Below are positions 50,615 to 61,014 of a stretch of DNA of 64,000 nucleotides, piece by piece. How positions within the stretch are numbered: position 1 is the first letter of the stretch; each line of letters begins with the position of its first letter. The notes beneath the pieces are model-generated. The model had not been told where the DNA came from. It saw only the letters and a list, made by a program, of their open reading frames with translations, and did not search any database. Both the position numbers and the translations under genes were made by a program. Origin of the DNA: CAYOHG01 sp964465125 (GTDB lineage Bacteria > Planctomycetota > Phycisphaerae > UBA1845 > Fen-1342); NCBI GenBank assembly GCA_964465125.1, contig CAYXIO010000004.1:66925-130924 (forward strand). The letters are read 5' to 3'.

Positions 50615-51922
50615 CTACTTCCACCAGCGCTTGGACTTGACCGGCCGCGCATCGGCTGCTGCGGGCACCGTGTGGCGTTCAGCCCGGATGCGCTTGATCA
50701 GCTCGACTTCGCTCAGACTGCCGCCAACCAAACGCCGCAGAACGCGCAGCTTCTCGACCTCCTCCGGGCTGAAATCGACGGTGTCGATGCTGTCGCCTTC
50801 CTTGCCGGTCGGTGAGCTCAGGACAACGGTGCCCCTGTCAGGCGCCGGCTCGTGGTCCGGATGTTCCGATCCCTCGGAAGCAACGGCAGGCTCCGCGGAC
50901 GCACCCTCGGCCGCACCCTCGCCGGCCGCGTCCGGTTGGGTCTCATCCGGTTGCGCCGTCGACGCGAGGCTGACGGCCGAATCCGATGCCGGCTCGGCGG
51001 CTTCCCGGCTTGGCGCGGGGGCAGGGCCAGGGGTGGGCGCCGCCGCCACCGCGGCCGCCAGCGCCTGGCGGGCCTGCTCGGCCGCGGCGCGCGCCACTTC
51101 CGCACCGTTCGCGCCGTGCTGTGCGGCGCTCTCGGCACGGTGCATCTCGGCGAACGGGTCGCCGCTGCCGCCCAGCGCGGCCGCCATCTGCGCAAAGGCC
51201 TGCTGGAACCGTGCGATGGCCGACTGACGCTGGAGCAGCGAGGTTTCCTGCGACGCGATCTCGTTTCGCTGACCCTCGAGCTGCTGGTTCAACTGGTCGA
51301 GCAGACGCTGCTGCTGCGCAATCTCCTCGCGGTTACGCGCGAGCTCGGCGACCTGAGATTCCAGCTCCGCCTGACGGGAGGCGATCGTCTGGTCGAGCTC
51401 TTTCTGCTGCGCTTCGCGCGTGTCAACGTCCGCTTCGCGCTGGTTGAGCTGCTGGTCGCGCTCCGTCAGAGCGGCTTCGCGCCGCGTGCAGGCTTCGTCC
51501 CGAGCCGACGTCGCCCGCTCGCGCTCCTCAAGCTGCGAGGCGCGTGAGTGCAGCTCGTCCGTGTGCTTCTGGTGTTCGGTTCGGTCCGCTTCGAGCTGCT
51601 GCTGCTGAGCGTTCAGCGCGTCCCGCAACTGGTCGCAGGCCGCGCTGCGCTGATCCAGCTCCGCCTGCCGCTGCGCCAGCTCGTCGTGTTCTTTGCGCAG
51701 GCCGGTTTCGACCTCGGCCAGCTCACTCGCGCGCGACAGCAACTCGGAGTCGTGCGCCTCGACCGACGTGATCAGCTCGGACAATTGGGTCTGGAGACGC
51801 TGAAGCTGCTCGAAGCCGCTGGCAAACTGCCCGGAGGCCTGCGCGATCCGAGCGAACAGCTCCTGGGCGCGCTCACGCCGCTCGCTGCCGCTGGCCTGGC
51901 TCGAATTCTCTTGACTGCTCAT
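50615..51922 (-). CDS. Long coiled-coil protein of unknown function
   Basis: 435 residues. Residues about 15-260 are a Gln/Glu/Arg-rich coiled coil with many repeated words (RREAALTERDQQLNQREAD, ELESQVAELARNREEIAQQQ). About 260-365 are Ala/Pro/Glu-rich and disordered, and the C-terminus has a small charged domain (DFSPEEVEKLRVLRRLVGG) and ends KSKRWWK. No signal peptide or membrane segment. The ATG at 51922 is used; the longer open frame overlaps the divergent leader. I recognise no family. It could be a cytoskeletal or scaffolding protein. Confidence 0.7.
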   Translation of the reverse strand: MSSQENSSQASGSERRERAQELFARIAQASGQFASGFEQLQRLQTQLSELITSVEAHDSELLSRASELAEVETGLRKEHDELAQRQAELDQRSAACDQLRDALNAQQQQLEADRTEHQKHTDELHSRASQLEERERATSARDEACTRREAALTERDQQLNQREADVDTREAQQKELDQTIASRQAELESQVAELARNREEIAQQQRLLDQLNQQLEGQRNEIASQETSLLQRQSAIARFQQAFAQMAAALGGSGDPFAEMHRAESAAQHGANGAEVARAAAEQARQALAAAVAAAPTPGPAPAPSREAAEPASDSAVSLASTAQPDETQPDAAGEGAAEGASAEPAVASEGSEHPDHEPAPDRGTVVLSSPTGKEGDSIDTVDFSPEEVEKLRVLRRLVGGSLSEVELIKRIRAERHTVPAAADARPVKSKRWWK

Positions 51923-52184
51923 AGTCAGCTTCGCAGGCGGACCGCTCTTCGACGGCGCGGCCGACGCAGCGCAGAGTCCGCCTCCGGCCCGTGCGCGCCC
52001 GCGTCCTTTCCAGCCTCGGCGTGCCGGGCCTGGCCGACCGCCGCTGCAAGGAAGTATCTGATACGATTGTTTCACCGTCGCTATTGAAACGGCCGGCCGG
52101 TGGGAAACCGATTCTGATTTGCGGACCCGCGCCGTCGTCTCGTTCGGGCCGCGCCGCGGCGACATCCTGCGGAGGAGGATCGGC

Positions 52185-53693
52185 ATGTCTCTATCCCAGC
52201 CCGGCCGGGATCCGGTGCGAACGCCCCACGCCCGAGAACCCCTGGGCGACATCGCCGGACCCGAGTTTCGCGCCGCGTTGCACCGTGCCGCCGACCTGGT
52301 GTCCGATTACCTGCTTCAGGTCGGCAATCTGCGCGTCACCCCGACGACGCCCGCGGGCCACCTGCGCGCCAGGCTACCCGCCGCGCCGCCCGTGCAGGGC
52401 GAGCCGCTCGACCGCATCCTGGATGACTTTTCGGAACTGATCGTCCCGCACACGACGCACTGGAATCATCCCGGATTCCTCGCCTACTTCGGCATCACGG
52501 GGTCAGGCCCCGGCATTCTGGGCGAGCTGCTGGCCGCCGCCCTGAACGTTAACGCCATGCTCTGGCGCAGCGGACCCGCCGCGACCGAGCTGGAGGAGCA
52601 CGTCTGCGACTGGCTCCGCCAACTGCTTGACTTGCCGGCCGCGTTCCGAGGGCACATCAACGACACGGCGTCGATCGCGTCGCTGCTGGCGCTGGCGGCG
52701 GCGCGGCAGCGCGTCGGCGTTTTCGATATCCGCAACCTCGGCCTCGCCGGCAGACCCGAGGTGCCGCGTCTGTACGTCTATTGCAGCGATCAGGCCCACT
52801 CCTCGATCGACAAGGCGATGATCACGCTCGGGCTGGGCCGCAACCAGCTTCGCCGACTGCCGGCCGACGCGCAGTTCTGCTTGCGCGTCGACGCGCTGCG
52901 CGACGCCATTCGCTCAGACCGCGCCGCCGGCCATCTTCCCATCGCGGTCGTCGCCACCGCCGGCACAACCTCGACCACCAGCGTCGATCCGCTCGCGGAA
53001 CTCGCCGACCTCTGCGAACGCGAGCAGCTCTGGCTGCACGTCGACGCGGCCTACGGCGGGTCCGCGGCGATCTGCCCGGAATACCGCGCGATCCTGGGAG
53101 GGCTGGAGCGCGCCGATTCGATCGTGACCAACCCGCACAAGTGGCTGTTTGTTCCCGTCGATTGCTCGGTGCTGTATGTGCGCGATCCGGACGTTCTGCG
53201 CGAGGCGTTTTCCATCGTTCCCGAATATCTGCGCACCGGCGACACCGGCGTCACCAACCTGATGGATTACGGCGTGCAGCTCGGGCGGCGCTTCCGCGCC
53301 CTGAAGCTGTGGATGGTGATGCGCGCGTTTGGCGTGGAAGGGCTGCGGGCGCGCATTCGGCATCATTGCGGGCTCGCACGAACGCTGGCGGGTTGGGTGC
53401 GCGGCGCGCCGGGCTTCGAGCTGTCCGCGCCCGTGCCTTTCAGCACCGTGTGCTTTCGCGCAGCGCCGCCCTCGCTCTCGGCCGAGCGGCAGGACCAGCT
53501 CAACGAGCGGCTGCTGGAACGGCTGAATGCCGACGGACGCGTGTTTCTCTCCCACACGAAGCTGAACGGCCGATTCGTGCTGCGCTGCGCGATCGGCAAC
53601 CTGCGCACGGACGAAGCGCGAATTCAAACGTTGTGGGAATTGGTGACGTGCATCACGGCGGAGCTGTGTGCCGAGATCCCGCGCACGGCCTGA
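52185..53693 (+). CDS. Group II PLP-dependent amino acid decarboxylase
   Basis: About 502 residues, the size of aromatic-L-amino-acid decarboxylases. Typical segments are HTTHWNHPGFLAYFGITGSGPG, DTASIASLLALAAAR in place of the usual GGSASN-like loop, and HVDAAYGGSAA with the PLP-contacting Asp. The Schiff-base Lys319 lies in TNPHKWLFVP. It should remove CO2 from an aromatic or related amino acid to make an amine; the substrate cannot be fixed from the sequence. The ATG at 52185 has a strong GGAGGAGG ribosome site 7 bases upstream, so the longer frame from 52119 is rejected. Confidence 0.93.
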   Translation: MSLSQPGRDPVRTPHAREPLGDIAGPEFRAALHRAADLVSDYLLQVGNLRVTPTTPAGHLRARLPAAPPVQGEPLDRILDDFSELIVPHTTHWNHPGFLAYFGITGSGPGILGELLAAALNVNAMLWRSGPAATELEEHVCDWLRQLLDLPAAFRGHINDTASIASLLALAAARQRVGVFDIRNLGLAGRPEVPRLYVYCSDQAHSSIDKAMITLGLGRNQLRRLPADAQFCLRVDALRDAIRSDRAAGHLPIAVVATAGTTSTTSVDPLAELADLCEREQLWLHVDAAYGGSAAICPEYRAILGGLERADSIVTNPHKWLFVPVDCSVLYVRDPDVLREAFSIVPEYLRTGDTGVTNLMDYGVQLGRRFRALKLWMVMRAFGVEGLRARIRHHCGLARTLAGWVRGAPGFELSAPVPFSTVCFRAAPPSLSAERQDQLNERLLERLNADGRVFLSHTKLNGRFVLRCAIGNLRTDEARIQTLWELVTCITAELCAEIPRTA

Positions 53694-53704
53694 GCCCGCG
53701 CGAG

Positions 53705-54730
53705 CTACTTCAGCAGATGCGAATCGCTGGCTGAGAGCGGGCCCTCGTGGCCGCGGTAGTGCTGCACGCCCTGGAGCGTCCAGATGTTGTCGCCATCGAG
53801 CCCGACGATCGGCGAGGTGCTCCACTTGACGTCCCCGCGCAGCGTCAGGATGTTCTGCCCGGCGCGCTGATGCGCGACGGAGTTCATTCCCGCCGGATCG
53901 CGCAGCCCGAGCTGCCGGGCGGCGTAGTCAAGCATGGGGAGCCCGTCGTCGAAGAGCGGGTTGTCGTCGCTGACGACCGGCAGGTCGGGGAAGTCATGCA
54001 GCGAGGGCCGCTGACCGGCCATGTTCTGGCTGGCGTAGCTGATGTTCCGAGATTCGAGAAAATCGCTGTGCCGGGCGATTTCCGCGTCCGGCATCGGGAT
54101 GTCGCGCGTCGAGGGGCAGACGAACCAGGACGGCATGACATAGGAGCCCGACAGCAGCGGATAGAGATGCCGGCGGTTGTGGATGGTGACGACCTGCGGC
54201 TCGTGGCTGGGTTGCCACGATGCATTGGACGACCAGCCCACGAAGGGCAGTGCGCCGTTGGAGCTCATCGCGTAGCTTTGCAGGCCGCGGCCGAGTTGCG
54301 CGAGGTTCATCGAGCACGCGATCCGCTCGCCGCGCTCGCGCATGTGCAGCAGCCCCGGAACGCCGACGCCGACCATCAGGACGATCACCGCGGCGACGGC
54401 CGCCACGTCGCGGAAGGAATACAGCCGCAGGAGCCCGGGCTGCTGGTGACGCTCGATCAGTTGGCGCAGCGAGCGCGGCCGCAGGCTCAGGGATGGGGCT
54501 GCGCTGACGCGTTGGCGAATCCGCGCCGCCAGATCCGGCGCCGGCGCCGGCGCCGGGCTGGCGCGCAGCGCCCGAAACACTGCGCTGAGCGCTTCGTGCT
54601 GACCGGCGAAGCCCGGGTCGGACTGGATTCGCTGCTCGACGCGCGCCCGCTCGCCCTCGTCCAGGTGGCCGAGGTGATAGTCCAGCAGCGCTGCGTCGAA
54701 GGGATCAACCTGGGAATGCGACTCTTGCAT
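53705..54730 (-). CDS. Anti-sigma factor fused to a DUF1559/pseudopilin-like domain
   Basis: 341 residues. The first 95 residues look like an anti-sigma N-terminus (DAALLDYHLGHLDEGERARVEQRI) but lack the zinc Cys/His of zf-HC2. A transmembrane helix (about 110-130) follows. The periplasmic part begins RIACSMNLAQLGRGLQSYAMSSNGALPF, the pattern with which planctomycete DUF1559 pseudopilins begin after their own helix, and ends with NILTLRGDVKW, like the closing motif of that family. The sigma gene ends only 5 bases upstream. The pseudopilin-like tail probably serves as the external sensor; that is inference. Confidence 0.7.
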   Translation of the reverse strand: MQESHSQVDPFDAALLDYHLGHLDEGERARVEQRIQSDPGFAGQHEALSAVFRALRASPAPAPAPDLAARIRQRVSAAPSLSLRPRSLRQLIERHQQPGLLRLYSFRDVAAVAAVIVLMVGVGVPGLLHMRERGERIACSMNLAQLGRGLQSYAMSSNGALPFVGWSSNASWQPSHEPQVVTIHNRRHLYPLLSGSYVMPSWFVCPSTRDIPMPDAEIARHSDFLESRNISYASQNMAGQRPSLHDFPDLPVVSDDNPLFDDGLPMLDYAARQLGLRDPAGMNSVAHQRAGQNILTLRGDVKWSTSPIVGLDGDNIWTLQGVQHYRGHEGPLSASDSHLLK

Positions 54731-54735
54731 CCGTC

Positions 54736-55365
54736 CTACCTCGGCTCTAATCCGCCTGTTGGGGGCGACCCGGCCGATGCCTTCGTCGCCGCGCGCCAGA
54801 GCTTGGCGAAGTGATTCACCGCGGCGTGCAGCCGCGACTTCACCGTGCCCACCGGAATGTCCAGTACGACCGCGATGTCTGCATAGGCCATCTGCTGGTA
54901 ATACCCCAGCACCAGGATCATGCGCAGGTGCTCCGGCATGCCGGCGACCAGCCGCTGAACTCGCGTCCGATCGTCGTCCGCGTCGAGCAGCTCGGGCGAG
55001 GTCGGCTCGTCCGACTCCAGTAGAACCCCGACGCCCGGGTTGTCCTCGTCGCCGGTGGAGCTCTCCAGCGAGAGCTCCTGCCGCCGCGAGCGCGTCCGCA
55101 GGTAGTCGCGCGCCTTGTTCGCGGCGATCGTGTACAGCCAGGGCTTGAAGGATCGTTGCTGGTCGAACGCAGCGGCGGAAACGTGAACCTGCACGAACGC
55201 ATCCTGCACCACGTCATCGGCGGCGGCGGCGTTGGCGACGAACCGCACGACGAAGGCGAACAACTCACCCGCATGCCGTGCGACCAGCTCGTCAAAGGCA
55301 CCCTGTACACCGTTGCGGTGCTCGGCGAGCAATTGTTCATCGCTTTTCGTCGGCACCACGCTCAC
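54736..55365 (-). CDS. ECF RNA polymerase sigma factor
   Basis: About 209 residues. Region 2 is clear (FDELVARHAGELFAFVVRF, ADDVVQDAFVQVH, SFKPWLYTIAANKARDYLR) and so is region 4 (MPEHLRMILVLGYYQQMAYADIAVVLDIPVGTVKSRLH). It should direct RNA polymerase to promoters that respond to an envelope signal, held back by the anti-sigma protein encoded 5 bases downstream. The start is uncertain: three in-frame GTGs lie at 55365, 55359 and 55356, and an ATG at 55422. Confidence 0.92.
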   Translation of the reverse strand: MSVVPTKSDEQLLAEHRNGVQGAFDELVARHAGELFAFVVRFVANAAAADDVVQDAFVQVHVSAAAFDQQRSFKPWLYTIAANKARDYLRTRSRRQELSLESSTGDEDNPGVGVLLESDEPTSPELLDADDDRTRVQRLVAGMPEHLRMILVLGYYQQMAYADIAVVLDIPVGTVKSRLHAAVNHFAKLWRAATKASAGSPPTGGLEPR

Positions 55366-55610
55366 CTCACCATACGGCTGCGGCGCCGCGCGGTTCGCCC
55401 GCGACCTGCCGCGGATTGCCAAGTACTTTTCGCCCGAATGGTTATCGGCTATCCCGCGCGACCGCCGCCGGCGGCCTGAAGCGGCACCGGCGCTTCCGTT
55501 TGCGCCGCAAGTATAGGCTTCGGCAGGGGGTAACGCTTGTGGAAAGCCCCGCCGACGTGATAATGCGGCACAACCACTTGCGGTGATTTCTCTTGTTGAG
55601 GCACCGATTC

Positions 55611-57128
<1,518 letters not shown>

Positions 57129-57226
57129 CGGCGGGGTCGGTGGAGATGCGCCGCGGCGGAAACCGGCACGCGCGCGGGACTTGGCCGGCGCTGGGCCTGA
57201 GCACGTTCCGCCTGGCGCGGAGCCAT

Positions 57227-57520
57227 TCAGGGTTCCTCGATCGGCTCTTCGCCGCTGCGCTTCGCTTTCGCCCGCTGCGCTCGGGCAAGCAGCCGGTTCA
57301 GGCGCGGCTTGAGCTCTTTCTCGAGGATATGGCTGATGGGGGTGAAAAGCGAACCGCGCTGCGCGCGGATGTCGCGCTCGGCCGCGAAGCGCGCGCACCG
57401 ACACGGGCTCCAGCCCGACCACGACGCTCGATGCCCACACTGCAATACCGCTCGCCAGGACGAAGACCTTGAGCCGATGGTCCGCCGTGTTGACCGCCAG
57501 CAACCGCGACCCGTCGGCGG
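57227..57520 (-). pseudogene. Remnant of a YVTN-type beta-propeller gene
   Basis: On the minus strand one frame reads DGSRLLAVNTADHRLKVFVL followed by VVVGLEPVSVRA, which is the wording of the first blade of secreted YVTN/Ig-type propeller proteins. It then breaks off near 57393. A second frame continues with RGSLFTPISHILEKELKPRL and ends EEPIEEP at a stop (57227), looking like the tail of a real protein. A deletion with a frameshift between start and end of one gene would explain this. No start codon or signal peptide is evident upstream. Confidence 0.4.
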
Positions 57521-57684
57521 TCCGATCTCCTCGTCTCGCTCTTTCGCGCGTCCTTCTTCTTACGTCCCTCGGGCGCCTCATTGCGCATTTCTCGTCGGCC
57601 CATGCGCTTGATTGCGGATAGGCCCGGCGGCTAAAGTGACGCATCGTGCTGTTGCTTTCCGAGTCCCTCGCCAAGGAGGCTGCC

Positions 57685-57744
57685 ATGGAGCGGGTCAACC
57701 TGATCACCAGTCGTTCGGCAGGCGGCTTCCGGGACTTCACCTAG
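57685..57744 (+). CDS. 19-codon open frame with strong ribosome binding site
   Basis: An ATG at 57685 is preceded by AAGGAGG at the ideal distance of 5 bases, one of the best ribosome sites in the window. The frame encodes MERVNLITSRSAGGFRDFT and stops at 57744, 186 bases before rsgA. It could be a leader peptide, a tiny functional protein, or the surviving start of a lost gene. Nothing in the sequence decides between these. Confidence 0.35.
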   Translation: MERVNLITSRSAGGFRDFT

Positions 57745-57837
57745 GCTTCGGCCCTCCGCGCCTGCTTGGTCGGGGTTCGCAGTCAACCCCCGACCTGGCG
57801 CAACCCATCCTGGTCTGACCGTCCGGCCGAGTTCTTC

Positions 57838-57856
57838 GTGCGACCCGCAGTCGCAC
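57838..57856 (+). promoter_or_regulatory. Perfect 7-bp hairpin in the rsgA leader
   Basis: GTGCGAC (57838-57844) pairs with GTCGCAC (57850-57856) around the loop CCGCA. The same stem sequence forms the second hairpin in the PEP-CTERM leader (15357-15376). No T-run follows. It may be an operator half-site pair or a leader structure. Confidence 0.35.
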
Positions 57857-57929
57857 GGTTCGTGTCCTGCTGCGCGGCGCCCTCATGGCGCCGGCCGCAC
57901 GGCGCCCCCTGCGCCGGAAAGGTCAACCC

Positions 57930-59000
57930 GTGAATCTCGAGCAACTCGGCTGGAAGCAGCCGTTCATTCAGCGCTTCTCGCGCCTTTCTGACGATGGTCT
58001 GATCCCCGCACGCGTGGCGCGCCAGGACCGCGGGAGCTACGTGCTCTATGCGAGCCAGCGCGCCCTCCGCGCCGCCGTCAGCGGCCATTTTCGCCATCTC
58101 TCGCGCGTGCCGGCGGATTTCCCCGCGGTGGGAGACTGGGTCGGGGTCGCGCCGCGAGATCAGGCTGGCGCGGCGACCATTCACGCCCTGCTTCCGCGAC
58201 AGACCGCGCTCGCCCGCACGGCGGCGGGGACGAACGGCGCCCAACAGGTGATCGCCGCGAACGTCGATGTCCTGCTGATCTGTACCGGCCTCGATCGCGA
58301 CTTCAATCTCCGGCGCATCGAGCGCTACCTGAGCCTCGCGTACTCGTGCGGCGTGGCGCCGGCGCTGGTGCTGACCAAGCGTGACGTCTGTGACTCGGCT
58401 GCGGAGCGCGTCGCCGCGGTCGGGAACCTGGCCCCCGGGGCGGCCGTGGTGGCCACCAGCGTCTTCACCGGCGAGGGGCTGGAGCAGGTCCGAGCGCTGG
58501 TCGGTCCGCAGGTCACGGTGGCCTTGGTCGGCTCTTCGGGGGTCGGCAAGTCGACGCTCATCAACGCGCTCGTGGGCGAGGTTCGCATGTCGACGGGGCA
58601 CGTACGCGTTTCGGACGGCCGCGGTCGGCATACCACGACCCACCGGCAACTGATCCCACTTGTCGGGGGCGGTGTGCTGATCGACACACCGGGCATGCGT
58701 GAGCTGGCGCTGCCCGCCGACGGCGCGCTCGACGGATCGTTCGCCGAAATCGAGTCGCTCGCCGCGGACTGCCGCTTTCGCGATTGCGGGCACGAATCCG
58801 AGCCGGGCTGCGCGGTGCTGCGGGCGGTGCAGAGGGGCGAGCTGGAGCTCGGCCGGCTCGAGAGCTTTCGACGCCAGCAGCGCGAGCTCGCCTACCTCGA
58901 GCGGCGCGACGATCCCGTCGCCGAGTCGGAGCACCGGGCGCGCTGGAAGGCGATTCACAAGGCGGCCCGGAAGCACATGCGGAGCAAGTACGGCGATTGA
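57930..59000 (+). CDS. rsgA: Ribosome small-subunit GTPase RsgA
   Basis: About 356 residues. RsgA helps the last steps of 30S ribosome maturation. It has an OB-fold N-terminus (SRLSDDGLIPARVARQDRGSYVL), then the circularly permuted GTPase order G4 (VLTKRD), G1 (GSSGVGKST), G3 (DTPGM), and a C-terminal zinc region CRFRDCGHESEPGCAV. All key residues are present. The GTG at 57930 (NLEQLGW) is preferred to ATG 57885, whose extra residues are Arg-rich and unlike the family. A hairpin lies 75 bases upstream. Confidence 0.95.
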   Translation: MNLEQLGWKQPFIQRFSRLSDDGLIPARVARQDRGSYVLYASQRALRAAVSGHFRHLSRVPADFPAVGDWVGVAPRDQAGAATIHALLPRQTALARTAAGTNGAQQVIAANVDVLLICTGLDRDFNLRRIERYLSLAYSCGVAPALVLTKRDVCDSAAERVAAVGNLAPGAAVVATSVFTGEGLEQVRALVGPQVTVALVGSSGVGKSTLINALVGEVRMSTGHVRVSDGRGRHTTTHRQLIPLVGGGVLIDTPGMRELALPADGALDGSFAEIESLAADCRFRDCGHESEPGCAVLRAVQRGELELGRLESFRRQQRELAYLERRDDPVAESEHRARWKAIHKAARKHMRSKYGD

Positions 59001-59029
59001 AGGGCGCGGTGTGCGTCGAGCCGCGCGCG

Positions 59030-60235
59030 TCAATCCTCGATCGAGACGTGTGCGACGTACAGCTCATTGCTGTCCGAGCCGTCCGGGGGGTAGTGATAGA
59101 AGTACAGGAACAGCCGACCGTCCGCGGTGATGTAGCTCTCCGGGTCGACGCGCTCGGCGTCGAACGGCTCGTGCACGCGCACCGCCAGCGGCCGCTGCGG
59201 GTCGAGCGATACGATCCAGATGTCCTTGTTGCCGCTGGAGAAGGGGTCGCCAACCGCGACCGAGGCGTAGCTGTGTCCGCGGAAGACGAACGGCTCGGCG
59301 CTGTAGTGCGTGGCCTCGCTGTCGCCGACCGAGGCCGTGTTGATGCGCACCCACTGATTGCCCACCTCGCGGTAAACGCCGATGGCCTTGACGTCCACCA
59401 GGCACATCATGGCGCGGCCGCCGAGGTCGGGTGCGTCCCAGATGAACGGGTCCTTCTTGTTGCCGGGGTCGTCGGTGAGGATGCGCTGCTGGCCGGTGAG
59501 CACGTCGGTCGCGAGCACCTGGATCACGTCGTCGACGTGGGCGTCCGCGATGACGGTGTACTCGTTGGGAATCCAGCGCGGCCCCGAGAAGCTCGGCGCC
59601 GCCGGCTGCGAGACCTCGTCTTCGGACGAGGCGTCGTCTTCGTGCCGCCAGCAGATCGGTGGCAGCGCCCAGCCGCAGTAGTACAGCAGGCGGCATTGCG
59701 GCGCGTCGGGCTCGTAGTTCGGTATCAGCGCGAAGCGCTGCTTCCAGCCGCGGGTGAGCTGCTCGGGCTGCGCGTCGGGGATCCACATCCGCGTGCGAAA
59801 CGCCTGAAGCACGCCGTTGCCGTCCCAGCCGATGTAGTACACGTCCGGCCCGTCGACGTGATAGCCGAACTCCGGCCCGTTCAGCGTGCGCGTAATCGGC
59901 GCGGCATAACCCATCCGCCGGCCGCGCCCGTCAGCCGGTATCAGGCTCCCGTCGCTCTCGTCGATGTCCGCGATCCAGACCGATCCGTCCACCTGCTCCT
60001 GCCAGATGATCATGCGGCCGGCTTCCCAGAATTCCGGATCGAGGTAGATCGTGCCGGGGACGCCGATGCGCTGCGTGTCGACGCTTACGCGCGGGTGCGA
60101 AACCGGTGGGGTCGCAGGCAGCCCGGGATTTCCCGGCGTCGAATCCGCCTGGCGGCCGGGCAGTGTCTGCGCACCGGCGTGCGCGCACGCGGACAGCGTA
60201 CAGACGGTGATGAGAATCTCCGTGCGAATGTGCAT
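59030..60235 (-). CDS. Secreted propeller-like protein of unknown function
   Basis: About 401 residues with a signal peptide ending AHAGAQ. The mature part consists of repeated strand patterns such as YLDPEFWEAGRMIIWQEQVDG, DGPDVYYIGWDGNG, DPFIWDAPDLGGRAMMCLVD and YITADGRLFLYFYHYP, spaced about 45 residues, like a six-bladed propeller of the TolB/WD-like kind. An acidic stretch HEDDASSEDE lies near residue 215. I recognise no named family. The start at ATG 60235 begins the signal peptide. It converges with rsgA, with a 29-base gap. Confidence 0.7.
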   Translation of the reverse strand: MHIRTEILITVCTLSACAHAGAQTLPGRQADSTPGNPGLPATPPVSHPRVSVDTQRIGVPGTIYLDPEFWEAGRMIIWQEQVDGSVWIADIDESDGSLIPADGRGRRMGYAAPITRTLNGPEFGYHVDGPDVYYIGWDGNGVLQAFRTRMWIPDAQPEQLTRGWKQRFALIPNYEPDAPQCRLLYYCGWALPPICWRHEDDASSEDEVSQPAAPSFSGPRWIPNEYTVIADAHVDDVIQVLATDVLTGQQRILTDDPGNKKDPFIWDAPDLGGRAMMCLVDVKAIGVYREVGNQWVRINTASVGDSEATHYSAEPFVFRGHSYASVAVGDPFSSGNKDIWIVSLDPQRPLAVRVHEPFDAERVDPESYITADGRLFLYFYHYPPDGSDSNELYVAHVSIED

Positions 60236-60459
60236 CGATGATGCCGTCCTGTCTTGATTCGAGAGTTGCTCGACCGCGTCAGCGCAGCGGCCGGACGATG
60301 GCCGCCACCGAATCGCCGAGAGCGCCCGACGGAACTGCTGCCCCACCCGAGGTTAATATAGCGGACCGTCCTCCGCCGCGCGAACCGAAATTCCGCGGGA
60401 CCGGTTTCTGGACAGGCAGGTCCGGATTAGCGGCCCACGGGCGGTTGAGGAAGTGTCGC

Positions 60460-61014
60460 TCAGGCCGGCCGTTGCACGGATCGGCAGAATGTCGACAGCC
60501 GATGCGCTTGAAGCGCGAATATCAATGACACGAGCAGCTTGACGGCGCGGGCCAGCAGGAGGTGCGGGTCGATCGACGCGCCGACGACGGGAATCAACGC
60601 TACGGCATGTTCGACCCAGGTGCGGACGCCCTCGGGCAGCGATTGGGTCGAGAAACGCAGCAGGACCCAGGCGGCGGCGAATGCGCTCAGGTTGGCGCCG
60701 GCCAGCACACCCAACCACCCGCGCCGCGCGCGGCAGTGGACGGCGAACCACGCGCAGCCGAACAGCCACGCCGCCGCGCCGCCCCAAGCGACGTTTTCGC
60801 CGAACACGCGCGCCGGTCCTTCAATCTGCTCGGTCAGCCAGAGCCCGACAAACGCGAAGATCGCCCCGCCGATAATGGTCGAGGCGATCGAGCGGCCGAC
60901 GCGTCCGCCGGCGCGCAGGGCCCAGCCCGGCAGGCGCGCCTCGTCGGCGTTGACCGACGGTGCATGGGCTTCAGCAGCGGCGTCGTTCAACGTCCGGCAA
61001 ACGGTGTCTTTCAC
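60460..61014 (-). CDS. Hypothetical integral membrane protein
   Basis: About 184 residues with four hydrophobic segments (near 44-62, 75-93, 102-122 and 140-165). A polar N-terminus holds Asp/Glu-rich words such as VNADEARLPGW. No family is recognised. The GTG at 61014 is preferred because GGAGG lies 6 bases upstream; a TTG at 61041 would add nine residues. It stands between the secreted propeller gene and a G-rich non-coding tract. Confidence 0.65.
   Translation of the reverse strand: MKDTVCRTLNDAAAEAHAPSVNADEARLPGWALRAGGRVGRSIASTIIGGAIFAFVGLWLTEQIEGPARVFGENVAWGGAAAWLFGCAWFAVHCRARRGWLGVLAGANLSAFAAAWVLLRFSTQSLPEGVRTWVEHAVALIPVVGASIDPHLLLARAVKLLVSLIFALQAHRLSTFCRSVQRPA

Larger units (their letters stand above)
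57129..57929. other. 800-base gene-poor region
   Basis: No intact gene of normal size lies here. It contains a probable propeller-gene remnant on the minus strand (57227-57520), a 19-codon open frame with a strong ribosome site (57685-57744) and a perfect hairpin (57838-57856), each listed separately. The rest shows weak, frame-inconsistent open frames only. Confidence 0.55.
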
